Shown here piece by piece: positions 1 to 6,194 of a stretch of DNA of 8,923 bases. The notes under the pieces are model-generated. The model saw only the letters and a program-made list of their open reading frames with translations, had not been told where the DNA came from and ran no database searches. This stretch comes from Bacteroidota bacterium (GTDB lineage: Bacteria; Bacteroidota; Ignavibacteria; Ignavibacteriales; Melioribacteraceae): the NCBI GenBank assembly GCA_023381535.1, contig JAMCSN010000115.1:1-8923 (forward strand), read 5' to 3'. Each line of letters begins with the position of its first letter. Position 1 is the stretch's first letter. A program made the position numbers and the translations under genes.

Positions 1-227
1 GTTTGGTTAACAAGTAACTTGGCTTCGCCATTAACATAAAAACAATAATCAGTTCTTTTGCCGGCACTATCATCATCTTCAGGAACAACTTCTTCAGGAT
101 TAGAAAAATCCCAACCGAGTGTTTCAAAAAATGGACGAATCAACCAATCCTTCGTTTGAGCTTCATTTACATTTTGTGTTTTCAACTTCTTGATTGAAGC
201 TATTATTTTTTCAAGTGATGATGTCAT
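1..227 (-). CDS. Restriction endonuclease-like protein, HsdR N-terminal type (partial)
   Basis: This is the first 75 residues of a protein that runs off the left edge; I translated it by hand from the ATG at 227. The start is supported by a GGAAAAAA stretch just upstream. An opening helix (MTSSLEKIIASIKKLK) is followed by 'TKDWLIRPFFETLGWDF', an acidic stretch (EEVVPEDDDSAGKR) and 'TDYCFYVNGEAKLLV'. That order is typical of the N-terminal nuclease domain of type I restriction R subunits and related single-chain enzymes, where the Asp of the 'DY' strand belongs to the PD-(D/E)xK site. The next strand normally ends in 'VEAK', but here it reads 'VNQ' plus a codon beginning AC (Thr), so the catalytic Glu and Lys may be missing. 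No methylase or specificity gene is visible because the neighbours lie outside the window. The family call is moderately sure; activity cannot be judged from this piece. Confidence 0.6.
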   Translation of the reverse strand, partial: MTSSLEKIIASIKKLKTQNVNEAQTKDWLIRPFFETLGWDFSNPEEVVPEDDDSAGKRTDYCFYVNGEAKLLVNQ

Positions 228-499
228 ATTTTTTCCATTTTGTTAAAATTGATTTAGCACACGAACTATTTATTAACCCGTCAAAACCGGGCATGCCCGC
301 CAACGGACTTCATGGCGGTTGTTGTTTATCTTATTTGAAATCACATTTAAGAATTTATATTGTTTACAATCGTATAGACTTAGATAATCGGTGAGAAGCG
401 CATACCAAGATTGCGTGTGCAGATTAGCTTTTTTTAACTCCGCTTCCCTTTCCAGAAGCGTACAATAAAACCCCTTCGTAAAAACCCCGCTGCTTTTGG

Positions 500-532
500 T
501 TCAACATAAAACAATAAGGGCAAAGTGTCAAC
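500..532 (+). repeat. Dispersed 33-bp repeat, copy 1
   Basis: This segment begins TTCAACATAAAACA and ends GCAAAGTGTCAAC. It matches 1354-1386 at 30 of 33 positions by direct comparison, in the same orientation. It lies in non-coding spacer, and nothing in it looks like a gene. The two copies lie about 850 bases apart and bracket the tandem array and both hairpins. Confidence 0.7.
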
Positions 533-816
533 TGGGAAGAAAAGCCCAAAGCGCAAGATTCTAAGCACAAAACGTGAAGGGCAAATGACCAATTACTAAT
601 GACAAATAACGAATGATAAATTATAAATTAGAAATGATAAGAATTCCAAAATGCGGTCAGCAATCGGCGTTCAGCGAATTAGCTACTGCAATCTGCCCGC
701 TTCGGCGAGAAGAGAGACGAGCTTACTTCCTACAGCATACTATTACTCAATTCTAAAAACTCCCCTTAAATAAAACACTTCCTACCCGCACTAATGCCTT
801 TTTTTGCTGTTTTTAG

Positions 817-1110
817 TTATTTCCGCACTTCCACCAATGATTTCAACGCTTCCTCGGGTCATTTCAGCCCCTTCACGGATCATTTCAGCACTTTCACGGG
901 TCATTTCAGCACATTCATGAGCCATTTCAGCACCTTCGCAAGCCATTTCAGCACTTTCGCGAGCCATTTCAGCGCCTTCACGGGTCATTTAAGCACATTC
1001 ACGAGGCTTTGCAGCATCTTCGGGATGCTTTGCGGCATTTTCATAAGGCTATGCAGAACCTCCACAAACAATATTTAAGTCGGCACGACTCATTTCAAAA
1101 CTTCAGAGAA
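817..1110. repeat. 21-bp tandem repeat array, about 14 units
   Basis: Units begin at 817, 838, 859, 880, 901, 922, 943, 964, 985, 1006, 1027 and 1048, with a degenerate unit at 1069 and a recognisable one at 1090. The approximate consensus is TCATTTCAGCACTTTCACGGG. There is no insertion or deletion across about 290 bases although the units differ by many substitutions. The period is a multiple of three, so frames stay open: on the plus strand 794-1078 would read as Phe/His/Ser/Thr heptads, and on the minus strand as Glu-Gly-Ala-Glu-Met-Ala-Arg heptads. Neither has a ribosome binding site, and the minus frame is broken by TAA in the unit at 985. I call it a non-coding array. It is not a CRISPR, because there are no unique spacers between conserved repeats. 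Confidence 0.85.
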
Positions 1111-1135
1111 CCATTTGGACTAACGAAAACAATAA

Positions 1136-1164
1136 TGTAGGTCGAGCAGACTGCTCGACCTACA
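1136..1164. repeat. Perfect inverted repeat, 14-bp arms (REP-like)
   Basis: The left arm TGTAGGTCGAGCAG (1136-1149) and right arm CTGCTCGACCTACA (1151-1164) are exact reverse complements around a single A at 1150. As RNA or single-stranded DNA this forms a very stable hairpin. No T-tract follows on either strand, so an intrinsic terminator is unlikely. Its GC-rich make-up in an AT-rich spacer and its perfect symmetry resemble mobile REP-type palindromes. A single copy is visible here. Confidence 0.8.
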
Positions 1165-1244
1165 ACAAACCGAATCAAGACTAATGTTTACGCATTCATG
1201 TAGGTAATTTATAATATGCATTAATGTTTAGATAATTTTCTACA

Positions 1245-1267
1245 CAGCCACGGTCATACTGTGGCTG
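1245..1267. repeat. Hairpin-forming inverted repeat, 10-bp arms
   Basis: CAGCCACGGT (1245-1254) and ACTGTGGCTG (1258-1267) pair around the loop CAT with one G-T wobble. There is no T-tract after the stem. It lies about 80 bases from the perfect palindrome and just beyond the possible T9SS relic on the minus strand, so it could once have been a terminator for that gene, or it may be another small repeat element. Confidence 0.55.
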
Positions 1268-1288
1268 CCAAGGAGTAACCGCGTTTAT

Positions 1289-1354
1289 TCATTTCATCAG
1301 TACAAACTTCTTTGTGATGACATTCCCATTTGAAGTTTTATTATCCACCCCAAT
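1289..1354 (-). pseudogene. Possible C-terminal relic of a T9SS-sorted protein
   Basis: The minus-strand reading between stops is a 21-residue tail, IGVDNKTSNGNVITKKFVLMK, ending at TGA (1289-1291). Proteins exported by the type IX secretion system of Bacteroidota-like bacteria often end in a beta-strand pair with a 'G.....TKKMVLLK'-like terminus, and this tail resembles that pattern. An upstream in-frame stop and the lack of any start or signal sequence make it at best a fragment of a lost gene. The match is short and could be chance. Confidence 0.25.
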
Positions 1355-1386
1355 TCAACATAAAACATTGAGCGCAAAGTGTCAAC
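1354..1386 (+). repeat. Dispersed 33-bp repeat, copy 2
   Basis: Second copy of the element at 500-532, identical at 30 of 33 positions (TTCAACATAAAACATTGAGC, then GCAAAGTGTCAAC). Its left end touches the possible T9SS relic, so the element may have inserted next to, or replaced, the upstream part of that gene. Confidence 0.7.
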
Positions 1387-1422
1387 AACAATAGCTATCA
1401 CCTATTAACAAGTCAAGGGCAC

Positions 1423-1563
1423 TCAGCTTTCAGTATCTGCCGACTGCAATCTGCTCAAATGATACTTCTTAATTTTAGCGATGAGGTTTACGTGCGAGAT
1501 GCCGAGAATCTCAGCGGCTTTGTTTCTGTTGTCAGCGTCGAAGCATATTCTATGAATTTCTTT
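1423..1563 (-). pseudogene. Relic of an NtrC-family regulator: C-terminal Fis-type helix-turn-helix
   Basis: Read on the minus strand from 1563 down to a TGA at 1423-1425, the frame gives KEIHRICFDADNRNKAAEIL followed by GISHVNLIAKIKKYHL. This closely fits the C-terminal Fis-like helix-turn-helix of sigma-54 activators, where 'N+.KAAE.LGIS...L..K+KKY' spans the two DNA-contacting helices. Upstream, another frame carries 'LPITLDRQSEK', a plausible linker, implying at least one frameshift, and the continuous frame has TGA at 1564-1566. The central AAA+ and receiver domains are absent. The last residues (SRLQSADTES) come from the CTGCAATCTGC repeat word, suggesting that repeat insertion altered the end. 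A plus-strand open frame at 1459-1662 is only the antisense shadow. I am fairly sure of the domain and confident that it is not functional. Confidence 0.55.
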
Positions 1564-1792
1564 TCACTTTGCCTATCCAAAGTGATCGGCAGGAATAATA
1601 TAGTACGCAATTGTTTGTGTGGTTATTGGAACCAAATAATCGGACATAATGTTAAAATATGAAAATTGAGAACCTTTGCTAACATTCTACCGATCAGCCT
1701 AATAGAAGATTAACTAAACGGCTAAACCATAATAGAACCGCGCTGTTTACAGCTTCATTAATTGTTGTAACATTCTAACGGAGAGTTTAATC

Positions 1793-2341
1793 ATGTCATC
1801 GAAAATAAATTTTGTTATTTCATTATTACTAATCAGCGGCTCAATAATTTTTGCCCAGACAAAAAAGATTGAAGCTAACAAGGGCGAATCAACAATTACT
1901 TACCAACTAACTCACCCGCTGCATGAGATTGAATCTACAAGCAAAGATGCGCAATGCATAATTGAGTATGACCGATCTTCTAAAACAATTAAGAGTGTGA
2001 TGGTTCAGGTTGATGTAACTACGTTCAACAGCGGAAATTCTAACAGAGATTCGCATGCAATGGAAGTGATAGACGCATTAACTTATCCCTATGCTAACTT
2101 CACAAGCACTTCTGTAACTCAAAACGGAAATAATCTTGAAGTCGCCGGCAAGCTGACTTTTCACGGCATTACAAAAGATATTATTCTCGCTGCAACAACA
2201 AGCGAATCGAACGGTAAACTGGTTGTCAAAGGAAATTTTTCTATAAGTCTGACTGCTTTCAAAGTTGAAAGACCATCGCTGTTGATGATTCCCGTTAAAG
2301 ATGAATTGAGATTTACGTTTACTCAAGTGTTCAATATCTAA
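1793..2341 (+). CDS. Secreted YceI-family protein
   Basis: This 182-residue protein begins with a classic signal peptide (SKINF, then the hydrophobic VISLLLISGSIIFA, with cleavage probably before or after Gln22), so it should act in the periplasm or on the cell surface. The mature part has the YceI signatures: 'DVTTFNSGNSNRDSHAMEVI' (about 74-93), 'YPYANFTSTSV' (98-108) and 'VAGKLTFHGITKDIIL' (117-132). The family forms a lipocalin-like beta barrel that binds isoprenoid or other amphiphilic ligands; the ligand here is unknown. The early strand 'LTHPLHEIESTSKD' is a variant of the usual opening. GGAG lies about 8 bases before the ATG, supporting the start. The Rieske gene follows after 19 bases, so the two are probably one transcript and may serve the same redox or envelope process. 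Confidence 0.85.
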   Translation: MSSKINFVISLLLISGSIIFAQTKKIEANKGESTITYQLTHPLHEIESTSKDAQCIIEYDRSSKTIKSVMVQVDVTTFNSGNSNRDSHAMEVIDALTYPYANFTSTSVTQNGNNLEVAGKLTFHGITKDIILAATTSESNGKLVVKGNFSISLTAFKVERPSLLMIPVKDELRFTFTQVFNI

Positions 2342-2360
2342 TTTTCTTTCTGGAGACCAA

Positions 2361-2834
2361 ATGAAATTATCACGCAGAAAATTCTTTGTGAAAACTCTTC
2401 AGGGCACGGCTTTGCTTGCTGTTACACCAGCGCTAAGTACATTTCTCGAAAGCTGCAACACAGTTACAAATCCCAACAGTCCGCAGGCAAACTTGCCAAG
2501 ATTATCCGGTACCGAGGCAAACGGAACGTTAACTGTTAATATAGATCCCAACTCGGCGCTGACAAAATCGGGGAACGCAGCAATCATAGGTTATTCAAAA
2601 GGTACTTTACTTGTTGATCATCCTTCGGACACAACATACAACGTTCTATCTTCAATCTGCACTCATCAACAATGTTCAATTGATAGTTTCGATTCGTCAA
2701 GCGGCGAGTTTATTTGCTATTGTCACGGTTCGAGGTTTGATGTGAATGGTGCGGTAAGACAAGGTCCGGCTATCTCACCGCTGGCAAAATACTCTTCGCA
2801 ATTTGCGAACAACCAATTGATTATCAGAATTTAG
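2361..2834 (+). CDS. Tat-exported Rieske [2Fe-2S] protein
   Basis: This 157-residue protein starts with a twin-arginine signal (SRRKFFVKT, then a hydrophobic stretch to about residue 28). 'LESC' follows, with Cys32 a possible lipoprotein anchor, although the Glu is atypical for a lipobox. The Rieske domain fills the C-terminal half. Box 1 is 'CTHQQC' (100-105) and box 2 is 'CYCHGSRF' (119-126). Cys100, His102, Cys119 and His122 should bind the cluster, and Cys105 and Cys121 are placed for the disulfide seen in cytochrome bc1/b6f Rieske proteins, which suggests a fairly high potential. 'GPAISPL' (135-141) matches the Pro-loop region. Folded-state export fits a cofactor protein. There is no cytochrome b gene beside it, so it is probably a stand-alone electron carrier paired with the YceI protein. 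GGAG lies just before the start. Confidence 0.85.
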   Translation: MKLSRRKFFVKTLQGTALLAVTPALSTFLESCNTVTNPNSPQANLPRLSGTEANGTLTVNIDPNSALTKSGNAAIIGYSKGTLLVDHPSDTTYNVLSSICTHQQCSIDSFDSSSGEFICYCHGSRFDVNGAVRQGPAISPLAKYSSQFANNQLIIRI

Positions 2835-2859
2835 TAACTATGAAATGGAGTAAGATAGG

Positions 2860-2898
2860 AAGACTTTCCCCATGCTTATGGGAGAGTCTTTAATTTTT
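2860..2898 (+). terminator. Intrinsic terminator after the YceI-Rieske pair
   Basis: AAGACTTTCCCCA (2860-2872) pairs with TGGGAGAGTCTT (2879-2890), with one wobble and one bulge, followed by TAATTTTT. It ends plus-strand transcription between convergent genes. Its T-tract overlaps the first two bases (plus-strand order) of the yebC stop codon (2897-2899). On the minus strand the stem is not followed by a T-run, so it is a poorer terminator for yebC. Confidence 0.75.
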
Positions 2899-3607
2899 AC
2901 TGTATGTTAGTATAAACTGACTGAACGTCATCGTCTTCTTCCAACTCTTCAATCAATTCGTTTACTTCCTTCTGCTGTTCTTCGGAAAGTTCTTTGTTAT
3001 TCACAGGTATGTACTGCAATTCCGTTGCTGTAATTTCCAAATTTCTTTCTTCAAGAGCTTTCTGCATCGCTCCATATTCTTGGAACGGCGCATAGATGTA
3101 AATGGATTCGTCATCGTACGAAAAATCATCCAGACCATGATCGATTAATTCAAGCTCCATGTTGTCTAAATCATTTACCTGCGGTCTCGGCACTTTGAAC
3201 AAACCTTTCCTTTCAAACATAAATGCGATTGAACCGGTCGTGCCTAATGAACCTTCGTGCTTACGAAAAATGTGACGCACGTTAGCAACGGTTCGGGTAG
3301 GATTATCAGTTGCGCATTCTACAATCACAGCAATGCCGTGCGGCGCATATCCTTCGTAAACAATTTCCTGGTAACCGGCTGTATCTTTTGAAGACGCCCG
3401 CTTGATTGCAGATTCAACTTTGTCCTTAGGCATGTTAACGCTTTTTGCGTTCTGAACCGCAATTCTCAATTTGGAATTTGATTTCGGGTCAGATCCGCCG
3501 GATTTTACAGCAATCTCAATCTCTTTGCGCACTCTGTTGAATGCTTTGGACATTCGCGCGTAACGCGCAAACATTTTATGCTTCCTGGTTTCAAAAATTC
3601 TTCCCAT
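2897..3607 (-). CDS. yebC: YebC/PmpR (TACO1) family protein
   Basis: This 236-residue protein has the usual length and domain order of the family. The basic N-terminus 'MGRIFETRKHKMFARYARMS' replaces the proteobacterial 'MAGHSKWANIKHRK', a form I associate with Bacteroidota-like lineages. Next come 'NMPKDKVESAIKRAS' (about 58-72) and the core 'YEGYAPHGIAVIVECATDNP' (about 84-103), followed by 'TVANVRHIFRKHEGSLG' and 'SIAFMFERKG'. The C-terminus is very acidic (EELEEDDD). Members were first annotated as DNA-binding regulators; mitochondrial TACO1 and recent bacterial work indicate a role at the ribosome in helping translation of difficult sequences such as proline runs. An AGAGAG stretch lies a few bases before the ATG. 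It is convergent with the Rieske gene and separated from the upstream galT by 126 bases, so it probably has its own promoter. Confidence 0.92.
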   Translation of the reverse strand: MGRIFETRKHKMFARYARMSKAFNRVRKEIEIAVKSGGSDPKSNSKLRIAVQNAKSVNMPKDKVESAIKRASSKDTAGYQEIVYEGYAPHGIAVIVECATDNPTRTVANVRHIFRKHEGSLGTTGSIAFMFERKGLFKVPRPQVNDLDNMELELIDHGLDDFSYDDESIYIYAPFQEYGAMQKALEERNLEITATELQYIPVNNKELSEEQQKEVNELIEELEEDDDVQSVYTNIQ

Positions 3608-3643
3608 TAGTCTCTCTTGATAATTAAACTTTTTTTAGTGGGA

Positions 3644-3651
3644 CAAATTTA
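3644..3651 (-). promoter_or_regulatory. Candidate -7 promoter element of yebC
   Basis: On the minus strand TAAATTTG fits the TAnnTTTG element of Bacteroidota promoters and lies 36 bases upstream of the yebC start. I find no matching -33 TTTG at the normal distance, so this is tentative. Confidence 0.25.
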
Positions 3652-3733
3652 ACGATTCGTATTTAAATTCTACCACTATTACAAACAAATAATTTGAAAG
3701 GAATGTACAACTTTAGCAAGGATCGGATACAAC

Positions 3734-4783
3734 TCAGATGTTCTTTTTGTAATGTATTTCAGGCAGATTTTTCAGCACTGCGGCGCTAAACTCGGGTGTA
3801 AAATCCCTTTGCGGTTCAGCCAGCATTTCGTAACCAACCATAAATTTCTTTATGCTTGCAGATCTCAACAGCGGCGGATAAAAATGCATGTGGAAATGCC
3901 ACTCGGAATGTTTCGTGCCGTCTGTAGGTGCTTGATGAAGTCCCGCCGAATATGGGAATGAGGTTTTAAATAAATTATCATACTTCACGAGAAGAATTTT
4001 GAGTGCGCTGGCAAAATCATTTTTCTCTTTTGCGCTGAAGTTAAGTATAGAAGGAATTTTTCTTTTTGAAATAATCATTGTCTCAAACGGCCAGACAGCC
4101 CAGAACGGTACCAAAGCTGCAAAAGAAGAATTTTCAAATACAATCCGTTCATCGAGTTTCAATTCCAACTTTAGATATTCCGAGAGCAAACTTTTTTTAT
4201 TCTTTAGAAAATATTTTGTGAACGACTTCAGCTCCTTCATCGGTTCCAAAGGAATATTTTTTTGCGCCCAAATCTGGCAGTGAGGATGGGGATTGCTATT
4301 CCCCATCAACGCACCCTTGTTCTCAAATATCTGGATATAATTTATTTTGGGATTCGAACCCAACCCGGCAAATTCATTTTGCCATGCAGTAATTACTTTT
4401 TCAATTTCGGACAATTCCATTTCGGCAAGAGTTAGATCATGCTGGGGAGAAAAATTGAGAACTTTGCAAATACCACTTTCACTTTTTGAGACGAGCAAAT
4501 CTTTTCTATTGAAGTTCAACACCGGAACTTCTTTTTGTAGTGCGGGGAAATCATTTGCAAAGACAAATGTGCTTTCGTAATTAGGATTTACTTCACTGTT
4601 TGCCCGTTTGTTGCCAGGACATAGATAACAGTCCGGATCATACTTCGTCATCTGTTCATTGCTTGGTTCAAAAACTTCCCCTTGCCATGGGCGCTTCATC
4701 CGGTGCGGCGAAACCAAAACCCATTCGCCGGTTAAAATGTTTTTTCTTCGATGTGAATAATTATTCAGCTCGCTTGTTTTCAT
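3734..4783 (-). CDS. galT: Galactose-1-phosphate uridylyltransferase
   Basis: GalT exchanges UMP between UDP-glucose and galactose-1-phosphate, giving UDP-galactose and glucose-1-phosphate in the cytoplasmic Leloir pathway. The 349 residues match the length of the E. coli enzyme. The catalytic motif 'NPHPHCQIWA' (164-173) is intact; His168, the second His of HPH, is the expected nucleophile that carries UMP. A metal-site pair C52-x-x-C55 (DCYLCPGN) and the N-terminal 'WVLVSPHRMKRPWQG' (21-35) are class I GalT features. The C-terminal 'GLHQAPTDG' (281-289) and 'EWHFHMHFYPPLLR' (294-307) hold further substrate-site residues. It is the last gene of the galactose cluster and starts 4 bases after the galK stop, with GGGAT upstream, so translation is probably coupled. 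No clear terminator follows. Confidence 0.95.
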   Translation of the reverse strand: MKTSELNNYSHRRKNILTGEWVLVSPHRMKRPWQGEVFEPSNEQMTKYDPDCYLCPGNKRANSEVNPNYESTFVFANDFPALQKEVPVLNFNRKDLLVSKSESGICKVLNFSPQHDLTLAEMELSEIEKVITAWQNEFAGLGSNPKINYIQIFENKGALMGNSNPHPHCQIWAQKNIPLEPMKELKSFTKYFLKNKKSLLSEYLKLELKLDERIVFENSSFAALVPFWAVWPFETMIISKRKIPSILNFSAKEKNDFASALKILLVKYDNLFKTSFPYSAGLHQAPTDGTKHSEWHFHMHFYPPLLRSASIKKFMVGYEMLAEPQRDFTPEFSAAVLKNLPEIHYKKNI

Positions 4784-4787
4784 GATT

Positions 4788-5939
4788 TTATATGATCCCA
4801 GTTCCGTTGCTAATTTTTGTTACGTACGCTTCGCAATCTCTGCCAAACTTCGTTTTGTATTTTTTCAGAATCATGTTGGATATTTCTTCCACAGCGTCGT
4901 TCTCAACTAAATTAATTGTGCAGCCGCCGAATCCGCCACCCATCATACGAGAACCATAAGCTTGAGGAATTTCTTTCGTCAGTTCAACGAGATAATCAAG
5001 TTCTTCGCAGCTGACTTCATATTCTTTACTCAATCCTAAATGAGTTTGAAACATTAGCGAGCCGAATGATTTCAGATCGTGATTGCTTAACGCCATACAT
5101 GCATTTTGCAGTCTGTCATTTTCTTCGATAACATATTTGCAACGGTTAAAAATTACGGGTGTCAATTCATTCTTGAATTTTTCCAGCATTTCGGTTGAGA
5201 CGTCACGCAGACTGGTTACCTCCGGGAATTTCTCTTTGATTTTTTCGACGCCTTCCGCGCATTCGCTCCTTCTTTTGTTGTATTCCGAGGATGCAAGCGA
5301 GTGAGAGACCTTGGAATCAAACAGCACGATTGAGACATTCTTGAAATCGAACGGGAAATATTCATAAGCTAGCGAACGGCAATCGATTCGCAAAGCGTGA
5401 TCATCTTTTCCGAATATATTTATGAATTGGTCCATGATACCGCATTGCACTCCCACAAATTCGTTTTCGGATTTTTGCGCGAGCTTCACTAATGATAGTT
5501 TATCTATTCCTAAATTGAAAATGTGATTAAGCGCGAATGCCAATCCGGCTTCAAGTGCAGCCGAAGAAGACAGCCCCGCGCCAATCGGGATATCGCCGCC
5601 AAACACGCAGTTGAAACCTTTTATGTTATGACCGGCACGTTTTAGTTGATCAACAACACCGATCAAATAATTATGCCATTGTTTTTTGCTGAGTTCATAA
5701 TTCGAAATGTGGAATTCGATACTGTCATTCAGATCAAGCGCATGAAGCATACATTTTTCATCCGAGCGCGGAGTGACAGCAAAGTAAATCGCTTTGTCAA
5801 TCGCAGCAGGAAGTACAAAACCCATGTTGTAATCGCTGTGTTCGCCAATTAGATTAACTCTTCCGGGCGAACGAACTAAAAGAGGTTGCTCATTAAACAG
5901 CTTGGTAAATTTTGCGTAAACGTCATCAACGATCTTCAT
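4788..5939 (-). CDS. galK: Galactokinase
   Basis: GalK phosphorylates alpha-D-galactose at O-1 using ATP, the entry step of the Leloir pathway. The 383 residues are the normal length for this GHMP-kinase enzyme. The galactokinase signature is 'GRVNLIGEHSDYNMG' (26-40), with Ser at the common Thr position. Motif 2, the phosphate loop, is 'PIGAGLSSSAALE' (118-130), and motif 3 is 'MMGGGFGGC' (332-340). The catalytic pair is present: Arg27 and Asp170, in 'CGIMDQF'. The start lies 4 bases after the stop of the small membrane protein gene, and galT starts 4 bases after the galK stop, so these three genes are very likely one transcript. The frame is intact, unlike that of the symporter upstream. 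Confidence 0.95.
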   Translation of the reverse strand: MKIVDDVYAKFTKLFNEQPLLVRSPGRVNLIGEHSDYNMGFVLPAAIDKAIYFAVTPRSDEKCMLHALDLNDSIEFHISNYELSKKQWHNYLIGVVDQLKRAGHNIKGFNCVFGGDIPIGAGLSSSAALEAGLAFALNHIFNLGIDKLSLVKLAQKSENEFVGVQCGIMDQFINIFGKDDHALRIDCRSLAYEYFPFDFKNVSIVLFDSKVSHSLASSEYNKRRSECAEGVEKIKEKFPEVTSLRDVSTEMLEKFKNELTPVIFNRCKYVIEENDRLQNACMALSNHDLKSFGSLMFQTHLGLSKEYEVSCEELDYLVELTKEIPQAYGSRMMGGGFGGCTINLVENDAVEEISNMILKKYKTKFGRDCEAYVTKISNGTGII

Positions 5940-5943
5940 TCAT

Positions 5944-6159
5944 TCACACATTTTGCTTCCGTGATTTCCAAAACATGAATCCGCCAAAAAGAATCATTAC
6001 AAGTCCCCACCAAATATCGGGATGAGTTTCGGCTAAAACTTTTTTTACTTCCGGCGGGTTCATTAACGAATAAATTCCGTACAAGAAAATAATTCCACCC
6101 ATTGCCAGCAGAATCATTCCGACAAAATACCAGATCGGTTTCATTTTATATTCGGACAT
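5944..6159 (-). CDS. Small two-segment membrane protein linked to the symporter
   Basis: I do not recognise a named family. The 71 residues comprise a short basic start (MSEYKMKP), a first membrane segment at about 9-32 (WYFVGMILLAMGGIIFLYGI), a polar loop (NPPEVKKVLAETHPD, 34-48), a second segment at about 49-64 (IWWGLVMILFGGFMFW) and a basic tail (KSRKQNV). The basic ends suggest both termini face the cytoplasm. A strong AGGAGA site lies 8 bases before the ATG, and galK follows 4 bases after the stop, so it is surely translated. It follows the symporter by 35 bases. Some SSS symporters have small two-helix partners encoded next to them (the YhdT type beside PanF, and the DUF4212 small subunits). 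By position and topology this protein could have a similar role, but that is inference. Confidence 0.8.
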   Translation of the reverse strand: MSEYKMKPIWYFVGMILLAMGGIIFLYGIYSLMNPPEVKKVLAETHPDIWWGLVMILFGGFMFWKSRKQNV

Positions 6160-6194
6160 ATTTTAATCTCCTATTTCCGTTCAGTACAAGAAGT

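Larger units (their letters stand above)
228..1792. other. Long spacer without intact genes, rich in repeats and gene relics
   Basis: About 1.56 kb separates the restriction-like gene from the YceI gene. The short open frames inside it have no convincing ribosome binding sites and resemble no protein I know. Bases 228-816 hold a small GC-rich stretch near 288-318 (palindrome CGGGCATGCCCG and CCGCCA/TGGCGG arms), an AT-rich run near 575-650 made of degenerate AATGACAAAT-like words, and the first dispersed repeat copy. After 816 come the 21-bp tandem array, two hairpins, a second dispersed repeat copy and two relics read on the minus strand. The words 'CTGCAATCTGC' occur near 685 and 1443, which supports a family of dispersed intergenic repeats. 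The region looks like eroded, repeat-colonised spacer, not a missed operon. Confidence 0.7.

Noticed and set aside
288..320. Integron attC-like site (GC-rich palindromes in AT-rich spacer)
   Set aside because: The required RYYYAAC and GTTRRRY core sites are not present at the ends, and no gene cassette or integrase is visible.
194..394. 66-residue plus-strand open frame
   Set aside because: It overlaps the start of the restriction-like gene on the other strand, has no ribosome binding site and no recognisable features.
794..1078. 94-residue protein of Phe/His/Ser/Thr heptads, and the 65-residue opposite-strand heptad frame
   Set aside because: Both are by-products of a repeat whose period is a multiple of three. 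Neither has a ribosome binding site, and the minus frame is broken by TAA within the array.
817..1110. CRISPR array
   Set aside because: The whole 21-bp unit is repeated with scattered substitutions; there are no constant repeats alternating with unique spacers, and there is no cas gene.
1136..1164. Intrinsic terminator
   Set aside because: No T-tract follows the stem on either strand, and no intact gene ends nearby.
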